Below are positions 6,976-10,048 of a DNA stretch of 10,048 nucleotides, one piece after another. Made by a program: the position numbers and the translations under genes. The stretch lies in assembly GCA_030648225.1 (NCBI GenBank), contig JAUSIA010000110.1, forward strand, positions 1-10,048. Reading direction: 5' to 3'. This DNA is from Ignavibacteria bacterium (lineage in GTDB: Bacteria; Bacteroidota; Ignavibacteria; Ignavibacteriales; Ignavibacteriaceae). A model generated the notes under the pieces. It was not told the origin of the DNA. It was given only the letters and a program-made list of their open reading frames with translations, and searched no databases. How positions within the stretch are numbered: the first letter of the stretch is position 1; every line of letters begins with the position of its first letter.

Positions 6976-9900
6976 TTATTTTATTACTGCAATCTTAATT
7001 ATTTTATTCTCACTTTTACCGCTTGTACCTGTAGCTTCAACTCTTGCAAGATAAACTCCACTTTGTATATCATTTACACTCCACTCAGTTTCATTATCAA
7101 ATCCACCAAGTGCATTGTCGTTCAATTCATCAACCAGCCCGCCTGCAAGATCAAAAATTTTGATATTCACTTTTGCATCTTCAGAAACATAGTAGCGAAT
7201 CAAAGTTGTATTCTCATAAACAGGGTTAGGATAATTGTAAACCCTGCTTCCGGGAAGGAATTCATTTACAAAGTTTGCAGAAGATGCTGCACCCAAAAAT
7301 GTTGTATTCTGGTTATTGCCATTTTCTTCTGCCCATTCAACCTTCCCTAAAGTTGACCCAATGTTCCATTCATAAAAATTGTTTTCACTGTTTAATGCGG
7401 CTAAAGAAATTTTTCCTCTGTCATTAAAAATAACAGGAGTTGAAGATGACTGAGAGCCAATCGAAAGCGGAAATCCATTTACAAGTCTTCCTGTTGCTCC
7501 ATCAACGGCAAATATTCTTCCATCAATTGTTAAAGAGATTATTTCAGAGTTAGCAGTTCCTTCAAAGTCGGCAGCAACAGGTGTGCCCGCAAAACCTAAT
7601 TCCAAAGGATCAGTAAAAGGAAAATTTTCTGCCGAAGCTCCTTCTAAATTAACTGCTTCAAGTTTATCTCCATTATTGAAAACTATATAATTTTCTCCAT
7701 CTTGTTTTAAATCTGCTAAAGCAAAAGATTTTATCTGCTCTGATGTATTTATCTCAAATTCACTTAAAAGATTACCATCTTTTATTACATAAAATTTGTT
7801 TCTATATGTTAATACAATTGAAACATCTTCACCATTTTTATTTTTGGTAATTGCAATATCAATTGGCTCCTCAGAAGTAAATGAAAAAGTTTTGCCATTA
7901 CTATCCTGAAAAAGAGGAAATGGGGATAGAGGTATTGTTAAAATCTTAGACTGGGCAATAAAAGAAAAATAAGATCCGTTAGTTGCTACCTTTTTTATGA
8001 TGAGCGATGTATCAACTTCAAAAGAAGAAACAAAAGATGGATTAGAAGGTGGGCGGCTTTCCAAAGCATAAGTCAGAATTTTTCCTCTTTCGGTTCCAAC
8101 TAAAATCTGCCGCTGCTCTGTTGCAGTTATTCTTAGAACTGGAGAGGCAGTTATGTTTTCTCCAACATTTACGGAAGTGGAATCAGAAAGTACGCCATCA
8201 TTTGCATAAACATTAAGAAAAATATGATAAGCTCCAACAACAAATTCAGCTCCAATAAAGAAAGTTGATGCAGTTTTAAATTGCGAGAAATTGAATGAAG
8301 TATCAGTTACATCACCTAAATTATTCACTCTATACAAATTACCATCTGAGGTAAGATAAAAAGCAAAATCATTTCCATTTTGAAAAAGATTTAATTTATT
8401 CTCTGTTGATTGAAATGGTAACTGAGATGAGATGATTGGCTTAATTACTGAATCTCCATAGCTAAGGTTAAAGCTCATCCTGTTATTTTTAGGAGAGAAG
8501 TTGGAAAAAGTTATAAGGCTGTTTGCATCCGAGTTTGTATTTGTATTTGGTCTTGTATCTTTTGAGAACCTGTTCTCAAATAAATCTGCAGGATTATTGG
8601 CATACCAGGAATCTTCAACAAAACCTTCGCCAATTATTTCATCTCCAAAAACAGTGAAAAATCTCTCACCAATATCCTGCACACCATCTGCTTCTTCTAC
8701 ATCTACACCACGGTTGTCCTTATCAACATTAATTTTATTCTCTTCTAATTTTTCACTTATTACTTTTTCATCAATATGCCAGATTACAATTCCACCTCCA
8801 GGGATTGGATCATAAATATCATCACCCACACTTCTTGTATTCGGAATCGCCCAGTCAAACTCATCAACATCTATAACGACACCAGGAATTGAATCAACAG
8901 CAAAACTTTGAAAGCCGGTTGTATCTTTTGTAAAATTTTTAGTTCTTGTTTCACCATTAACAATATAAGTTACAGTTGCACCGTTGGAATTTGCATCACG
9001 TATCCGGTTCTCAACAAGAAAATATTCAGATGAATTAATCGGGACTTTAAGAATAACAGTATCACCAATTGATGCTGCATTTTTTGTAATAATATTAATA
9101 TTGAAATCGCCCGGCTCTATTGTAACCGGTTCATCCAAGCCAAGATAAATTTTTTCCCAGGCAGATGGTTCCGGAGGAAAAGTCCCGCTGTATGCAAAGA
9201 TTGCCTGTCCATCCATTAAACCAAACCTGCCGATTGCACTTAAACCGGTTTCAGTATTAAAAAGATCGGGTAAGCCTAAATGGCTGGCTACACTTGCAGC
9301 CAGTAATCCATTAATAGATAGCTGAAACAGAACTGTACCACCAAAAGTTGAGACTTCCCTGCTTTCTGTTTCGGGAATTATCATAGAATTATATTCTACA
9401 TCTCTATTAATGGGAAAACCGGTAAGATCATTATTAAAAATCTCCCGCAGAGCTTTATCGCCAAGATAAACTGAGGGCAGATCTCTTTCATTTCCTAAAC
9501 TTCCGGGAAGTGAAACATCTCTTCCTACTCCTGCATGGAAAATTGTAAAGATATCATACTCACTAAAATTAAAACCTGGGTACATTGAACTTGCAGTTGT
9601 CCAAACTTCCTTTGCAAAATTTCCTGTGGGAGTAAAATTATCTGAGCCGGGTTCAGGTGCATAATTTCTCATTGTTTGAGAAACTGAAAAAGTATCGGGC
9701 AAGATGAAATACTCGATATGAACCTGTCCTCTTGAAACTTTACTAAAATAATTCTTTACAAATTCAAGATGAGATTCGAAATAAGATTTATCGTGAGGTA
9801 AAGGATCGAGTATTGAATTTCCATAATTCTGGCTATAGATGCTACCGAACTTTCCATTTCCAAATGTAGCACCATCCCTGTCTTCCTGGAAGTTTACCAT

Positions 9901-10048
9901 AATTCCAAGAATCCGGATAGTATCATTAGCCGAAGAAATTCTGTTGGTATTTTCAGGGAAAGGATTAATCTTTTCCCGATTGAATCGGGATGTTCCACCA
10001 AAAAAAGTTTGGGCAGTTAAACTGCCCATATTTAATAATACAAGAGAT
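6976..10048 (-). CDS. Secreted M6-peptidase-like protein with T9SS sorting domain; catalytic motif degenerate; 5' end outside window
   Basis: Residues are numbered from ATG 10029, but the frame stays open to the window edge and reads SLVLLN just before MGSLTAQ. The Met is therefore probably inside a signal peptide whose start lies upstream. The visible 1017 residues contain an M6-like region (about 38-300) with ILGIMVNFQED, YFSKVSRGQVHIEYF (94-108), FHAGVGRD and GLLAASVASHLGLPDLF (241-257). The last aligns with the M6 pattern HExxHxLGLPD but has ASVAS in place of HExxH, so proteolysis is unlikely. Other M6 frame segments remain: FGLMDG (269-274), PSAWEKIYLG (288-297), GGGIVIWHIDE (411-421) and DKDNRGVDVEEADG (436-449). 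Residues about 530-900 hold irregular propeller-like (FG-GAP/PQQ-like) repeats. The end, YNYPNP (931-936) to KIAVIK, is a type A T9SS C-terminal sorting domain directing export and surface attachment. No cysteine occurs. Two palindromes lie in its 5' coding end. Confidence 0.82.
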   Translation of the reverse strand, partial: SLVLLNMGSLTAQTFFGGTSRFNREKINPFPENTNRISSANDTIRILGIMVNFQEDRDGATFGNGKFGSIYSQNYGNSILDPLPHDKSYFESHLEFVKNYFSKVSRGQVHIEYFILPDTFSVSQTMRNYAPEPGSDNFTPTGNFAKEVWTTASSMYPGFNFSEYDIFTIFHAGVGRDVSLPGSLGNERDLPSVYLGDKALREIFNNDLTGFPINRDVEYNSMIIPETESREVSTFGGTVLFQLSINGLLAASVASHLGLPDLFNTETGLSAIGRFGLMDGQAIFAYSGTFPPEPSAWEKIYLGLDEPVTIEPGDFNINIITKNAASIGDTVILKVPINSSEYFLVENRIRDANSNGATVTYIVNGETRTKNFTKDTTGFQSFAVDSIPGVVIDVDEFDWAIPNTRSVGDDIYDPIPGGGIVIWHIDEKVISEKLEENKINVDKDNRGVDVEEADGVQDIGERFFTVFGDEIIGEGFVEDSWYANNPADLFENRFSKDTRPNTNTNSDANSLITFSNFSPKNNRMSFNLSYGDSVIKPIISSQLPFQSTENKLNLFQNGNDFAFYLTSDGNLYRVNNLGDVTDTSFNFSQFKTASTFFIGAEFVVGAYHIFLNVYANDGVLSDSTSVNVGENITASPVLRITATEQRQILVGTERGKILTYALESRPPSNPSFVSSFEVDTSLIIKKVATNGSYFSFIAQSKILTIPLSPFPLFQDSNGKTFSFTSEEPIDIAITKNKNGEDVSIVLTYRNKFYVIKDGNLLSEFEINTSEQIKSFALADLKQDGENYIVFNNGDKLEAVNLEGASAENFPFTDPLELGFAGTPVAADFEGTANSEIISLTIDGRIFAVDGATGRLVNGFPLSIGSQSSSTPVIFNDRGKISLAALNSENNFYEWNIGSTLGKVEWAEENGNNQNTTFLGAASSANFVNEFLPGSRVYNYPNPVYENTTLIRYYVSEDAKVNIKIFDLAGGLVDELNDNALGGFDNETEWSVNDIQSGVYLARVEATGTSGKSENKIIKIAVIK
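9974..9990. repeat. 17-bp palindrome inside the M6-like gene
   Basis: Perfect eight-base arms TCCCGATT and AATCGGGA flank one base, within the codons for residues 14-19 (SRFNRE) just after the predicted signal peptide. It is 20 bp from another 17-bp palindrome at 10011-10027. It may be a REP-like fragment absorbed into coding sequence, or chance. Confidence 0.55.
10000..10027 (-). terminator. Terminator-like hairpin plus T7 inside the 5' coding end of the M6-like gene
   Basis: On the minus strand, GGGCAGTT-T-AACTGCCC (10027-10011) is followed by AAAC and seven T (10006-10000). This has the form of an intrinsic terminator with a compact, GC-containing 8-bp stem. It sits inside the reading frame, spanning the Met codon's last base and the predicted signal-peptide end. 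It could act as an attenuator in the sense transcript or be a coding coincidence; nothing in the window decides between these. Confidence 0.35.

Noticed and set aside
8561..8580. 20-nt palindrome TTTGAGAAC-CT-GTTCTCAAA in the M6-like coding region
   Set aside because: An isolated 9-bp-arm hairpin in a gene body has a rough chance expectation of a few tenths per 10 kb and no T tract or flanking structure; not enough to call a feature.
8501..8815. Plus-strand open frame of 104 codons, and similar ones at 7063-7350, 3947-4138 and 4422-4625
   Set aside because: Antisense shadows of the two large envelope genes; low-complexity translations and no start context.

Overview
The window is AT-rich and densely coding. 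All five genes lie on the minus strand, so transcription runs from base 10048 towards base 1. A type IX secretion (T9SS) C-terminal sorting domain, Omp85-type barrel features, Sec signal peptides ending in Ala/Pro-Gln, and starts with little Shine-Dalgarno character point to the Bacteroidota/Chlorobiota/Ignavibacteriota group. Ignavibacteria are my best guess, by pattern recognition only. I see no tRNA, rRNA, CRISPR array, transposase or phage gene.

Layout in transcription order. (1) 10048-6976: a very large secreted M6-peptidase-like protein with a propeller-like middle and a T9SS type A sorting domain. Its 5' end is cut by the window edge, and the residues where the zinc motif should be read ASVAS. 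(2) 6975-6729: a 247-bp spacer with three palindromes in a symmetric layout, one of them a plausible terminator for gene 1. (3) 6728-3621: a predicted outer-membrane protein that joins an intact HEFTH...E metallopeptidase, a six-repeat TolB/PD40-like propeller and an Omp85-like C-terminal barrel. (4) 3620-3539: a short spacer with a 21-bp palindrome. (5) 3538-2666: a small exported protein with a PGAGEIY motif, DUF5683-like. (6) 2665-2496: a 170-bp spacer with two inverted four-unit arrays of an AATTGNNN octamer. (7) 2495-1185: der (engA), the double-GTPase ribosome assembly factor. (8) 1188-1: a CoA-disulfide-reductase-like flavoprotein whose start overlaps the der stop by ATGA and whose C-terminus lies outside the window.

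The first three genes form a cell-envelope/secretion block. The last two are a housekeeping pair that is probably translationally coupled. The points most worth a second look are the protein that keeps an M6 peptidase frame but has lost the catalytic HExxH, the peptidase-propeller-barrel fusion beside it, a terminator-like hairpin and a second palindrome inside the 5' coding end of gene 1, and the two unusual spacer repeats. I found no clear defence, mobile or biosynthetic system. Any functional link between the envelope genes is inference from adjacency and domain content.
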